Source: Tepidiformaceae bacterium
Lineage (GTDB): Bacteria; Chloroflexota; Dehalococcoidia; Tepidiformales; Tepidiformaceae
DNA length: 64,000 nucleotides
Direction of reading: 5' to 3'
NCBI GenBank assembly: GCA_958295975.1
Contig: OY282446.1
Location: 845,289-909,288, forward strand
The translations under genes were made by a program, and so were the position numbers. The notes below the pieces were generated by a model. The model did no database searches and was not told where the DNA came from. It was given only the letters and a program-made list of their open reading frames with translations. The first letter of the stretch is position 1, and each line of letters begins with the position of its first letter. Below, piece after piece: positions 10,283-17,922 of the stretch.

Positions 10283-10837
10283 TTAGTCCGGGACGGGCGC
10301 CGCGGGGGCGGCGTCCGGCCCTTCGAGCTGGTTGGCGCGGGCCTCCACGAGGCCGCTGAATTCGCGCAGCGTGGCCCGCAGCAGGCCCGCGAGGTTGCGC
10401 ACGGGCGACTGCAGCTTGCCCGCGATCTGGGCGATGAGTTCGTCGCGCGGGGGCGTCCGCGCGAGCTCCGCCACCTCGGCGGCGCTGAGCACGCGCCCCT
10501 CCAGCCAGCCGCCGTGGATGGGCAGCTCGCGCCGCGCCGCGCGCAGGTGCTCCAGCAGCAGGCGCGCGGGCGCGACCGGATCGCCGAAGCCGAAGGTGAG
10601 CGTGGACGGCCCCCGCAGCAGCTCGGCCAGTTCGGGGCGGCCCGCGTCCCCGGCGGCGCGCCGCGCGAGCGAGTTCTTGACCACGCGCATGCGCGCGTCG
10701 GCGGGACGCAGGGCGCCCCGCAGCGCCTGGAAGGCGGCCACGTCGAGGCCGCTGTGGTCCGTGCCGATGACGACCTCGGCGCGTTCCATGTCCTGCTTGA
10801 TCTCGGCGACGAGCGCCACCTTTTTCGCGGCGGGCAC
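10283..10837 (-). CDS. rplJ: 50S ribosomal protein L10
   Basis: This 184-residue protein anchors L7/L12 dimers to 23S rRNA. Family features are AAKKVALVAEIKQDMERAEVV at the N-terminus, the RMRVVKNSLARRAAG segment, and a C-terminal helix that binds L12. I chose GTG 10837, which gives the usual N-terminus; the open frame extends to 10966 but there it reads the leader RNA. rplK, rplA and rpoBC are absent, so the usual secE-nusG-rplKAJL-rpoBC string is broken up here. Confidence 0.93.
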   Translation of the reverse strand: MPAAKKVALVAEIKQDMERAEVVIGTDHSGLDVAAFQALRGALRPADARMRVVKNSLARRAAGDAGRPELAELLRGPSTLTFGFGDPVAPARLLLEHLRAARRELPIHGGWLEGRVLSAAEVAELARTPPRDELIAQIAGKLQSPVRNLAGLLRATLREFSGLVEARANQLEGPDAAPAAPVPD

Positions 10838-10910
10838 GAACGGGACTCCGATCCGCGACGGGGAGGGAGGGAGAGCGAGCGGCGCGCGCTGGCGCCCGTC
10901 TCGCGCATCG

Positions 10911-10964
10911 CCTCGGCAGGCGCCGCGTGCGGCTTCTTCCCGATGGGAACCTGCGGTCTCCGGC
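10911..10964 (-). ncRNA. Ribosomal protein L10 leader
   Basis: The minus-strand leader of rplJ contains the two conserved halves of the L10 leader family, GGAGACCGCAGG and CCTGCCGAGGC, separated by a variable hairpin. This is the kink-turn-containing site where the L10(L12) complex binds its own mRNA to repress rplJL. The position, 74-127 bases upstream of the rplJ start, is normal. The call rests on motif recognition; a covariance-model search was not run. Confidence 0.75.
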
Positions 10965-10980
10965 AATCGCTTGCCGCGCC

Positions 10981-10986
10981 AGTATG
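10981..10986 (-). promoter_or_regulatory. Candidate -10 element for the rplJL transcript
   Basis: CATACT on the minus strand lies about 17 bases upstream of the L10 leader. It would start a transcript containing the whole leader. The -35 region (CTTTCC, 18 bases upstream) is weak. Confidence 0.35.
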
Positions 10987-11018
10987 GGGCGGCGCGGGCT
11001 TAGGGGAAAGCGCCCCGC

Positions 11019-11606
11019 TCAGGGGCCGCCCGGCAGGGCCGTGGCCAGGCCCGTCACCTGCTCCGGCGCGAGGTGGTCGATGGCCCCCGCCGCCGTCAGC
11101 GCGAACCCGTCCGCCCGCGCCTCCAGCGTCGTCACGGAGGCGTTCGCCAGCTTCACGGGCACGACGCGGTCGTCGTCCATGGCCGCGCCGATGGCGGCGC
11201 AGATGGCGATGTAGTGGCTCACGATGACGGCGTCGCCGCCGCTTCCCAGCTCGCGCAGGGCCGCCAGCGTGCGCTCCCGCCAGCGGCGCAGCTCCGCGGA
11301 CTGCTCGCTCCAGCGACCCTCCATGAACGGCCCGATGATGGCCTTGCGCTCGGCGGGCGGCAGGTCGGGGTCGAAGACCTCGGCCACTTCCGCGCGGATC
11401 TCCGGTTCCAGCCCGAAGGCGCGCGCGAAGGGCTCCGCCGTCTCGCGCGTGCGGCGCAGGGGCGAGACCGCGAGGCGCGCGGGCGCCAGGTGGGCGAGCG
11501 CCCGCGCCGCCGCCTGCGCCTGCTCCCGCCCCAGCGGCGCGAGGCCGGGGTCGAGGTCGTCGAGCCCGGCGGCGGCCAGCCCGTGGCGCACGAGGTGGAG
11601 CGTCAC
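11019..11606 (-). CDS. Histidine phosphatase family protein
   Basis: This 195-residue protein belongs to the phosphoglycerate-mutase-like superfamily. The phosphohistidine motif LHLVRHG is at residues 3-9, VSPLRRTRETAEPFA holds the second Arg, and DAVIVSHYIAICA carries the second catalytic His. GTG 11606 overlaps the stop of the upstream lyase gene by 4 bases, indicating a coupled two-gene operon. The substrate cannot be predicted; the family includes phosphatases of sugars, nucleotides and proteins. Confidence 0.9.
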   Translation of the reverse strand: MTLHLVRHGLAAAGLDDLDPGLAPLGREQAQAAARALAHLAPARLAVSPLRRTRETAEPFARAFGLEPEIRAEVAEVFDPDLPPAERKAIIGPFMEGRWSEQSAELRRWRERTLAALRELGSGGDAVIVSHYIAICAAIGAAMDDDRVVPVKLANASVTTLEARADGFALTAAGAIDHLAPEQVTGLATALPGGP

Positions 11607-12607
11607 GCCGAAGCCGCGTCCCCGCCGAAGAAGGTGCGCTCCGCCTCCTCCGAGAGGGGGATGTTCATGAGGCGGGCGCGCTGCAGCGCCTCCCAGTAGT
11701 AGCGGTAGGTGGCGCGGTCGTGCAGGTCGCCCTCGTGCTGGATGGGCCCCCAGTCGGCCTCGAACGCCTTGAGCATGATGGCCTCGCCCAGCTCCACCTC
11801 CGGGGCCTCGGGCGACATGGCGCGCGTGATGGGCTCGATCTGGGCGGGATAGATGGACCACTGGCGCACGAAGCCGAACTCCTCGCGCGCGCGGCGGGCG
11901 TCGCCGTAGATGACCTCCGGATCGCGCAGCTCGAGCGTGACGTTGTGGGCGGGCACGACGCCGTGGGCCAGCGCCGCCGCCACCACCTCCGCCTTGGCGC
12001 GGCGGATGAGGGCGTGGTCGAACTGCCCCGGCGAGCGCATGGCCGAGGCGGGAATGGCCCCGTGGTGGCCGGAGACGAAGTCCATCAGCCCGAAATCCAG
12101 CACCTGCACCGTCGGCAGCGCCGCCAGCTCCCAGGCGTGGCGCAGCGCCCCGTGCGTCTCGATGAGGATGTGCACGGGAATCTCGCGCCGCGCCCCCGCG
12201 CGCAGGGCGCGTTCGCGGATGTACTCGATCATCTCCGCGCCCTGGTGGGCGTCCGTGCACTTGGGCACGGTGAGGTAGGCCACGCGGTCGCCCGCCTCGC
12301 CCACCACGATGTCGACGTCCGCGCGCCAGTGGTCGTGCGTGTAGTCGTGGATGCGCACGCCCGCCATGTTGAAGCGGTTGCCGGGGTCGTTCTGCATGCG
12401 CGCGGTCATCTCCGCGTGGGCGCGCTCCTCGCCGGTGGGGGCGCCGTCCTCGAGGTCCATGGTGATGTCGAAGACGCCGCCCAGCTCCTGCTGGCGCTCG
12501 AAGGCCTTCTGGATGCGCGACTCCGTGCCCGCGAAGTGCTCGCAGGCGGGGATGACGGGCAGGGGCGGCTCGCCCTCGAAGAGGGCCTCGTTGGGGTGTC
12601 GGGGCAT
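11603..12607 (-). CDS. HpcH/HpaI aldolase - citrate lyase beta family (malyl-CoA-lyase-like)
   Basis: This 334-residue TIM-barrel lyase carries the family landmarks: a metal-binding acidic strand in VFDITMDLEDGAP, IPVHILIETHGALRH and VLDFGLMDFVSGHHGA. The C-terminal IYPAQIEPITRAMSP fits the substrate-binding lid seen in the CitE/malyl-CoA lyase branch. It probably cleaves or forms a C-C bond in a CoA thioester or 2-oxo acid. ATG 12607 has GGGAGG at a good distance, and GATACT about 35 bases upstream may be its -10. It is the first gene of an operon with the histidine phosphatase. Confidence 0.85.
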   Translation of the reverse strand: MPRHPNEALFEGEPPLPVIPACEHFAGTESRIQKAFERQQELGGVFDITMDLEDGAPTGEERAHAEMTARMQNDPGNRFNMAGVRIHDYTHDHWRADVDIVVGEAGDRVAYLTVPKCTDAHQGAEMIEYIRERALRAGARREIPVHILIETHGALRHAWELAALPTVQVLDFGLMDFVSGHHGAIPASAMRSPGQFDHALIRRAKAEVVAAALAHGVVPAHNVTLELRDPEVIYGDARRAREEFGFVRQWSIYPAQIEPITRAMSPEAPEVELGEAIMLKAFEADWGPIQHEGDLHDRATYRYYWEALQRARLMNIPLSEEAERTFFGGDAASA

Positions 12608-12665
12608 GGGGGACGCCTCCCGGTTGGATGTGCGCGGGCAGTATCCCCCGCCCGCCCCCATACGG

Positions 12666-13175
12666 TCACGCGCTACCAGGCGGGAATACCCGCTGGACGA
12701 ACTCAGCCGCCATCACGCACGGGATGCCAAAGTCCTCGCAGGCCTTGCGAATGCCGTGCGTCGCTCGATCGCCGCCATCGTCGGCAACAACGCACACGGC
12801 ATAACCGTCGCTGGCGCGCTCAAGCGCGAGGGCGATGATGTAGGGGTCGGCTGGTTCGCGTCCGGAAGGGCTCTTCATGATGTCCGGATGGCCTCGAACG
12901 ACCATGCTCACGGTGGCATCATCTGGAGCGGGAAGGTGTCCCATCACAGTCCGTGCGTCTCTGGCCCACCGTGCAAGGGCATCAGGTTTCTCGACATCGC
13001 CGATCTCGCTCCAGACCTGCGACGGGAACACGAGTTGTCCTTGCCGCACGAGAGCAAGAAGCCGGCTCCAGAATTCGGGCTGCAACTCCTCAGGCACGAG
13101 CATCTTGATGAAGTTGATGGCGGCGCTGGAATCGAGCACCCACAGGGGACCGCGCTCAAAGCCCGGCAGGGTCAC
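12666..13175 (-). CDS. DUF4411 PIN-like toxin candidate
   Basis: This 169-residue protein has a PIN-fold layout of acidic residues: LWVLDSSAAINF near residue 15, PSQVWSEIGD near 52, PADPYIIALA near 109 and CVVADDGGD near 128. It matches the DUF4411 family, usually encoded next to COG2856 (HTH-ImmA/IrrE) proteins, as here. GTG 13175 overlaps the stop of that gene by 4 bases. By analogy it should be an RNA-cleaving toxin held in check by the upstream protein; this is inference. Confidence 0.82.
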   Translation of the reverse strand: MTLPGFERGPLWVLDSSAAINFIKMLVPEELQPEFWSRLLALVRQGQLVFPSQVWSEIGDVEKPDALARWARDARTVMGHLPAPDDATVSMVVRGHPDIMKSPSGREPADPYIIALALERASDGYAVCVVADDGGDRATHGIRKACEDFGIPCVMAAEFVQRVFPPGSA

Positions 13176-14287
13176 GCGCGCAGCAACTCACTTGCGCCCG
13201 GCAAGAGCGTGCGGTCGAGCCGGAGGCGCCGACTCGCGTCGATCTCGTTGATGCGTTCGGCGTCAAGCGCCCGCAGCACGGTCCCGACCGCGAGTTCGCC
13301 GTACTCGTCGATGCGCTTCCGGGGAGACGTCCTGCCCGCGCCACCGCCACCGCCCTTCTTCTCCCGATCGATATGCGGCCACTCCGTCTCAACCTGAGCG
13401 TAGGCGTTCTCGACGGCCCCGATGTCCTCCAGCGCGATGGCGGCGGCGCGACGGCTGATTCCGAAGCGGCGTGCGGCGTGCTTCACGAGGTCGAGGCCGT
13501 CAAGGGCCGTGCCTGCGGCCAGCGTGCGCAGCTCGGCGCGCGGGATGAGCACGTGGCTGGCGACGAGGTCGCACCAGCGTTCAGTGCCGCCGCCGTTTCG
13601 GGCGGCGCAGGCGCTGTCGGCGGCGCGGGCGAGGTGGGCGAGTTCGTGGAACAGCGTGAAGCTGCGCGCCTCGACGATATCCGCCGTGTTGACCGCGATC
13701 ACGGGGGCGCGTTCGTCGGGGAGCGCGAAGCCCCGGATGCCCCCCTTCCCCAGCGGGAGCGCGAGCACGGCCACGCCGTTCGCCTCGACGGCCTCGCGCC
13801 AGCCGCGGAAGGCCCGCGCGGCATCGTTCCAGCTGCGCCGCCGATCGATGCTCACGCCAGTCCAGCGCTTAAGCCCGACCGCAACGTCTCCTGCATCATC
13901 GTGGGGGTTGGCGACGGGCAGCGTGGGCGCGTCCTCGACGAGCGTCGAAAGGAACTCCTGCAGGTAGCGCGCGCGACGCACCTGAAGGCGCTCATCGAAG
14001 GTGAGCTCGCGCTGGGCCGTCGCGGGTTCACCAGCGGGCCTGCGCAACCCCGGGGAAAGGGAGTCCTCAGTGGGAGCCTCGGGCAGGAAGAACATGGCGC
14101 GCGGGCGCTTGAGCGTCTCCGCGAACTTCGTCAGCTGGCCCCTGGTCGGCTGCTCCGGACCCGTGGCCCACGCGGAGACGGCGGCGGGCTCGACATTCAG
14201 CTTGTCGGCGATCTTCTCCACCGAGAGGCCGCTCTCATCGATGGCCCACGCGACGACCTCGGGGGTGACGGGCGAGTACTCGGTCAT
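13172..14287 (-). CDS. HTH - ImmA/IrrE metallopeptidase (COG2856)
   Basis: This 371-residue protein starts with an XRE-type HTH (SVEKIADKLNVEPAAVSAW, residues 17-35), followed by the FAETLKRPRAMFFLPEAP linker. The ImmA/IrrE peptidase domain shows LPLGKGGIRGFALPDERAP and then the zinc-binding FTLFHELAHL with HEXXH near residue 245. An extra C-terminal region of about 60 residues begins with a poly-Gly stretch. It is encoded just ahead of and overlapping the DUF4411 gene, the usual order for this predicted toxin-antitoxin-like pair. ATG 14287 has GGGAG upstream. Confidence 0.9.
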   Translation of the reverse strand: MTEYSPVTPEVVAWAIDESGLSVEKIADKLNVEPAAVSAWATGPEQPTRGQLTKFAETLKRPRAMFFLPEAPTEDSLSPGLRRPAGEPATAQRELTFDERLQVRRARYLQEFLSTLVEDAPTLPVANPHDDAGDVAVGLKRWTGVSIDRRRSWNDAARAFRGWREAVEANGVAVLALPLGKGGIRGFALPDERAPVIAVNTADIVEARSFTLFHELAHLARAADSACAARNGGGTERWCDLVASHVLIPRAELRTLAAGTALDGLDLVKHAARRFGISRRAAAIALEDIGAVENAYAQVETEWPHIDREKKGGGGGAGRTSPRKRIDEYGELAVGTVLRALDAERINEIDASRRLRLDRTLLPGASELLRA

Positions 14288-14316
14288 GGCGTCTCCCGGG
14301 GAAGGATAGCGGATCG

Positions 14317-14592
14317 CTACGCCCAGGCGGCGAGGGCGGCGGCGGCGGCGGCGCGCACGCGCTCCGCCGTGCCCGGCGGGAGCGACGGCGCGAGCACGGC
14401 CAGCCGCTCGTCCACGTAGGCGCGCGCCGCCTCCACGCTGGCCACGTCGTCGCTGGCGGCGGCCTCCGCCACGAGCGCGCTGGCAAGGCGCTCCGGCGCG
14501 CGTTCGACGGCCCCGCCCGCCGCGGCCAGGTCGGCGAAGGGCTCCCCCAACATGCGGCGGAGCTGCGTGAGGCGGATGGCGTCGCCGGACAC
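14317..14592 (-). CDS. Small hypothetical protein
   Basis: This 91-residue helical, Ala-rich protein (GTG start at 14592) begins SGDAIRLTQLRRMLGEPFADL and has no recognised domain. It ends about 30 bases before the HTH-ImmA gene and starts about 25 bases after the zinc-ribbon gene, all on the same strand. The coding call rests on the intact frame and tight spacing only. Confidence 0.5.
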   Translation of the reverse strand: MSGDAIRLTQLRRMLGEPFADLAAAGGAVERAPERLASALVAEAAASDDVASVEAARAYVDERLAVLAPSLPPGTAERVRAAAAAALAAWA

Positions 14593-14616
14593 GGGCCGCT
14601 CCCGCCGCGCGGGCGG

Positions 14617-14976
14617 CTAGCGCGCGGGCGCTTCCTGCCGCGGCGGCCGGATCTTGTTGTAGCAGATGCTGCAGTAGACGGGGCGGTCGCCGCGCGGCTG
14701 GAAGGGCACCTCCGTCATCTGGCCGCAATCGGCGCAGGCGGCGGGGTGCATCTGGCGCGGGGTCTTGCCCCCGAAGCTGGCGAAATTGCCGTAGCGCACG
14801 TAGCCGTCGATCTCCTCAAGGGAGCTGCGGTTCGAACGGCGCGCCTGGCGGCAGGAGGGGCAGCGCGTGGGCTCGTTCAACAGCCCCTTGTTGGCGTAGA
14901 ACTCCTGCTCGCCCGAGGTGAAGGTGAAGCTGGTGCTGCAATCGCGGCAGACGATCTGTTTGTCGGCGTAGGCCAC
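14617..14976 (-). CDS. zf-trcl-type zinc-ribbon protein
   Basis: This 119-residue protein has three CxxC knuckles typical of the probable zinc-ribbon family common in Chloroflexota: IVCRDCSTSFTFTSGEQEFY, RCPSCRQARR and, near the C-terminus, CADCGQMTEVPFQPRGDRP followed by YCSICYNK. GTG 14976 gives the family N-terminus AYADKQIVC. A TACACT -10 lies about 35 bases upstream with GGGGAAGGAG before the start, so this gene probably has a leader. The function is unknown; nucleic-acid or protein binding is likely. Confidence 0.88.
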   Translation of the reverse strand: MAYADKQIVCRDCSTSFTFTSGEQEFYANKGLLNEPTRCPSCRQARRSNRSSLEEIDGYVRYGNFASFGGKTPRQMHPAACADCGQMTEVPFQPRGDRPVYCSICYNKIRPPRQEAPAR

Positions 14977-15098
14977 GGGCCGGACGCTCCTTCCCCGAAG
15001 GTCTCGCCCCCAGTGTAGCAGCCCGCCGCCGCGGGGGCGCTTGCCGCCGGCGCGCGCGGCGCGCAGCATGGGGCCATCCGCCGACCGGGAGCCCGCCC

Positions 15099-16496
15099 AT
15101 GCGCGCCGTCCACCGTTCCTTCGCCGTTCTCGCCGCCGCGCTCCTGCTGGCGGTCCCCGCGCTGACCGCCGTCGGAAGCGCCGCCGCCGACTCGCACGGG
15201 GACGGCGCGGGCGGCATCGCGCTGCGCGTGTGGCAGGGCGTCGGCAGCGCGGAGCGCCTGCGCGCCCTCTCCGTGAGCGCGCGCCCGGCGGGCGGCTCGT
15301 GGACCGAAGCGGCGCCGGTGGACCTGAGCGGCATGAGCGCATCGGGGCGCCATCGCTACGCCGACGTGGAGTTCGCGGGCACGGAGGCGCGCGTCTGGCA
15401 GGCGGTCGACGATGCGCGACGTGTCTACCTGAGCGCGCGCGCGACGGGCGGCTCGTGGCGCGACTTCGGCACCGTGCGCCTCGACATGAGCGGCATCAAC
15501 CGCGCGGGAACCATCCGCTACGCCGACGTGATCGCGCCCGCGTCCGCGCCCGCCGTCTCCGGCGCGTGCGCGGAGGGCGAGCTGTCGTTCGGCTTCTACG
15601 CCTACTTCGAGCCGGTGAGCGCCAGCGCGGGCGCGGGCCCCGACGATCCCGCCTTCGCCACGCACACCGGCTACGAGGCCGACCTGCTGACGGCGCTGGA
15701 GGCCATGGAGGGCGCGGGCCTGTCCTTCGCGCGCGCCCCCGTCGAACCCTGGGAGGGCATCTGGCTGCGCTCCGCGGGCGAGTTCGACATGGTCGGCGGC
15801 GGCATCACCATCCTCGATTCGCGCCGCCGCGATGCCGCCGGCACGGAGCTGGTGCGCTTCACCTCGGGCCACATCGCCTTCCGCCAGTCGCTGCTGGTGC
15901 GGGCGGAGGACGCCGAACGCCTGCGCGCGCACGCCGACCTCACGAGCGCGGACCGCGTGGGGGCGCTGGCGGGCACCACCGGCGAGGCGCGCCTGCTGCA
16001 GCTGGCGGGGCTGACCGACGCGGACGGCGTGCTCGTCGCGGGGGCGCGCGTGGTCACGCCCGCGGGCGAATTCGAGGCCGACGGCTCCGACCGCTGGTTC
16101 ATCACCGCCGCCGGCTTTTCGCCCGAATTCGAGGGGCGCACGAGCCTCGCGCCGCCCTCCGACGACCTGCCGCGGGTGATCTACCTCGGCTACGACGCGG
16201 GCGAGGCGGAGCTGCTGGAGGCGCTGGCCGCGGGCGACGTCGAGGCCGTCGCGCGGGGCGAAATCGGCAACCGCGACGCGGCCCGCGATTCCGGCGGGGA
16301 GTTCGCCGTCACGGCCCTCGACCCCGCCGTCGAATGGGGCGGCTTCACCGTCTCCGTCGAGCGGCCCGCGCTGGCCGAATGCCTCGACGCCCGCATCGAC
16401 TTCCTCACGAACGATCGCGCCATCGGCTACGCCGAGTGGTCGGCGGACGCGACCGTGTTCCTGCAGCGCGCGCGCCTCTGGAACGCGGAGCGCTGA
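15099..16496 (+). CDS. Secreted solute-binding protein with duplicated N-terminal GGxW domain
   Basis: This 465-residue exported protein has a Sec signal (residues 1-31). Two copies of a short domain follow: LRVWQGVGSAERL...SARPAGGSW and ARVWQAVDDARRVYLSARATGGSW, each ending in a SG-[RT]-[HI]-RYADV strand. The rest is a periplasmic amino-acid-binding-type (SBP_bac_3-like) fold: YEADLLTALEAMEGAG, PWEGIWLRSAGEFDMVGGGI and DRVGALAGTTGEARLL. It is the first of two tandem paralogues, with no permease or ATPase next to them. The same N-terminal domain occurs in the LRR protein at 31307-35011. The ligand is unknown. Confidence 0.8.
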   Translation: MRAVHRSFAVLAAALLLAVPALTAVGSAAADSHGDGAGGIALRVWQGVGSAERLRALSVSARPAGGSWTEAAPVDLSGMSASGRHRYADVEFAGTEARVWQAVDDARRVYLSARATGGSWRDFGTVRLDMSGINRAGTIRYADVIAPASAPAVSGACAEGELSFGFYAYFEPVSASAGAGPDDPAFATHTGYEADLLTALEAMEGAGLSFARAPVEPWEGIWLRSAGEFDMVGGGITILDSRRRDAAGTELVRFTSGHIAFRQSLLVRAEDAERLRAHADLTSADRVGALAGTTGEARLLQLAGLTDADGVLVAGARVVTPAGEFEADGSDRWFITAAGFSPEFEGRTSLAPPSDDLPRVIYLGYDAGEAELLEALAAGDVEAVARGEIGNRDAARDSGGEFAVTALDPAVEWGGFTVSVERPALAECLDARIDFLTNDRAIGYAEWSADATVFLQRARLWNAER

Positions 16497-16501
16497 CGCC
16501 C

Positions 16502-17524
16502 GTGCGCGCCCTCGTGCTCGCCGCGGCGCTGCTGGCGGCGCCCGCGCTGGCCGCCTGCTCCGGCGGCGGGGATGCGGTCGAGCCGTGCGCGGATGGCCCG
16601 CTCACGCTCGGCTTCTACGCCCACTTCCCGCCCGTGAGCGCCAGCGCCGACCCCGACCCGGACTCGCCCGCCTTCAACACGCAGCTCGGCTACGAGGGTG
16701 ATCTGATGACGGCGCTGGAGGCCATGGAGGGCGCGGGCATCGCCTTCGAGCGCCGCGGCATCCCCGTGTGGGAGGGCATCTGGCTGCGCGCGGCGGGCGA
16801 CGGCTACGACGTCATCGGCGGCGGCATCACCATCCTCGATTCGCGCCGCCGCGACGCCTCCGGGAACGAGGTCGTCACCTTCACGAGCGGCCACATCGCC
16901 TTCCCCCAGTCGCTGCTGGCGCGGGCGGGAGACGCCGCGCGCTACGACGGCTACGCCTCCGTGACCGGCGCGGACCGCATCGGGGCCTTCGCGGGGGCCA
17001 CGGGCGAGACGCGCCTGCTGCCGCTGATCGGCCTCGCGGACGCCGACGGCGTGCTCGTCGCGGGCGCGCGCGTGGTCACGCCCGCGGGCGAATTCGAGGC
17101 CGACGGCTCCGACCGCTGGTTCATCACGGCGGGCGGCGCCTCGCCCGAATTCGCGGGGCGCACGCGCCTGCTCCCGCCCCCCGGCGGCTCGCCGCGCGTG
17201 GTCTACGTCACGGACGCGACGGGGACGCCGGAGGAGCGGCTGGTCGAGCTGCTGCTGGTGGGCGACATCGACCTCGCCTCCATGAGCGAGGTCAGCAGCC
17301 TCGGCTACGCGCGCGACTCCGGCGGGGAGCTGGCCGTCGTCGCGGTCGAGGAGGAGCGCCCCCTCGGCGGCCTCGCCCTCGCCATCGGGGACGCCGCGCT
17401 GGCGCGCTGCCTGAGCGCCCGCATCGACGAGCTCACGGACGATCGCGGCATCGGCTTCGCGCAGTGGGCGGACGATCCGTCCGTGTTCATGGAGCGCGCG
17501 CGGCGCTGGAACGCGGAGCGCTAG
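16502..17524 (+). CDS. Solute-binding lipoprotein, paralogue of upstream gene
   Basis: This 340-residue lipoprotein (VRALVLAAALLAAPALAAC signal, GTG 16502) is a tandem duplicate of the upstream binding protein without the GGxW domains. The two share long near-identical segments, for example DSRRRDASGNEVVTFTSGHI and VVTPAGEFEADGSDRWFIT. It begins 5 bases after the previous stop. Substrate contacts such as GYDVIGGGITI are kept in both. It lacks an adjacent transporter, so sensing or an orphan binding role is possible. Confidence 0.82.
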   Translation: MRALVLAAALLAAPALAACSGGGDAVEPCADGPLTLGFYAHFPPVSASADPDPDSPAFNTQLGYEGDLMTALEAMEGAGIAFERRGIPVWEGIWLRAAGDGYDVIGGGITILDSRRRDASGNEVVTFTSGHIAFPQSLLARAGDAARYDGYASVTGADRIGAFAGATGETRLLPLIGLADADGVLVAGARVVTPAGEFEADGSDRWFITAGGASPEFAGRTRLLPPPGGSPRVVYVTDATGTPEERLVELLLVGDIDLASMSEVSSLGYARDSGGELAVVAVEEERPLGGLALAIGDAALARCLSARIDELTDDRGIGFAQWADDPSVFMERARRWNAER

Positions 17525-17868
17525 CCGCTGAAGCGCACCACCGGCGCGCTCCGCCCCCAGAGCTCCTCAAGCCGGTAACGGTCGCGCTGCTCCGGGGAAA
17601 AGAGGTGAACGATGACGTCGCCGCAGTCGATCAGCACCCAGCCGCTCTCGCGGCGGCCTTCCTGGCGGCGCGGGGGCGCGCCCGCGCGCTTGAGTTCCAG
17701 CCCCAACCGTTCGACGATGGCGGAGAACTGGAGCGGCGAGTGCGCCGTGGCCAGCACGAAATAGTCGGCGAAACCGGAGGCGCGGGCGATGTCGAGCAGG
17801 GCGATGTCCCCGGCCTGCAGTTCGGAAAGCAGGTCGATGATGCGGTGGGCCAGGGGCTCCGGTTCCAG
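17521..17868 (-). CDS. rsfS: Ribosomal silencing factor RsfS (Iojap/DUF143)
   Basis: About 115 residues with the RsfS core: LSELQAGDIALLDI, GFADYFVLATAHSPLQFSAI, then GWVLIDCGDVIVHLFSPEQR and YRLEELWG at the end. The family binds L14 on the 50S subunit and blocks subunit joining in starvation. No ATG, GTG or TTG start fits the frame. CTG 17868, with CGGAG upstream, is the best guess, so the N-terminus is uncertain. Its stop shares the tetramer CTAG with the stop of the convergent binding-protein gene. It is divergent from mnmA, with overlapping -10 boxes. Confidence 0.9.
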   Translation of the reverse strand: MEPEPLAHRIIDLLSELQAGDIALLDIARASGFADYFVLATAHSPLQFSAIVERLGLELKRAGAPPRRQEGRRESGWVLIDCGDVIVHLFSPEQRDRYRLEELWGRSAPVVRFSG

Positions 17869-17907
17869 CGCGCGCGCTCCGTTCCGCCCGTCCGCGGGCG
17901 CGCGGGG

Positions 17908-17917
17908 ATGGTAGCAC
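17908..17917. promoter_or_regulatory. Overlapping divergent -10 elements of rsfS and mnmA
   Basis: TACCAT (minus strand, 17908-17913) and TAGCAC (plus strand, 17912-17917) overlap by two bases in the short rsfS-mnmA gap. The plus-strand box is 5 bases before the mnmA ATG, so mnmA should be leaderless, while rsfS would have a leader of about 30 bases. Confidence 0.45.
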
Positions 17918-17922
17918 GGCCC

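Noticed and set aside
8849-11227. 792-residue plus-strand frame across rplJ-rplL and a membrane gene
   Set aside because: It is antisense to certain ribosomal protein genes and lacks any recognisable motif.
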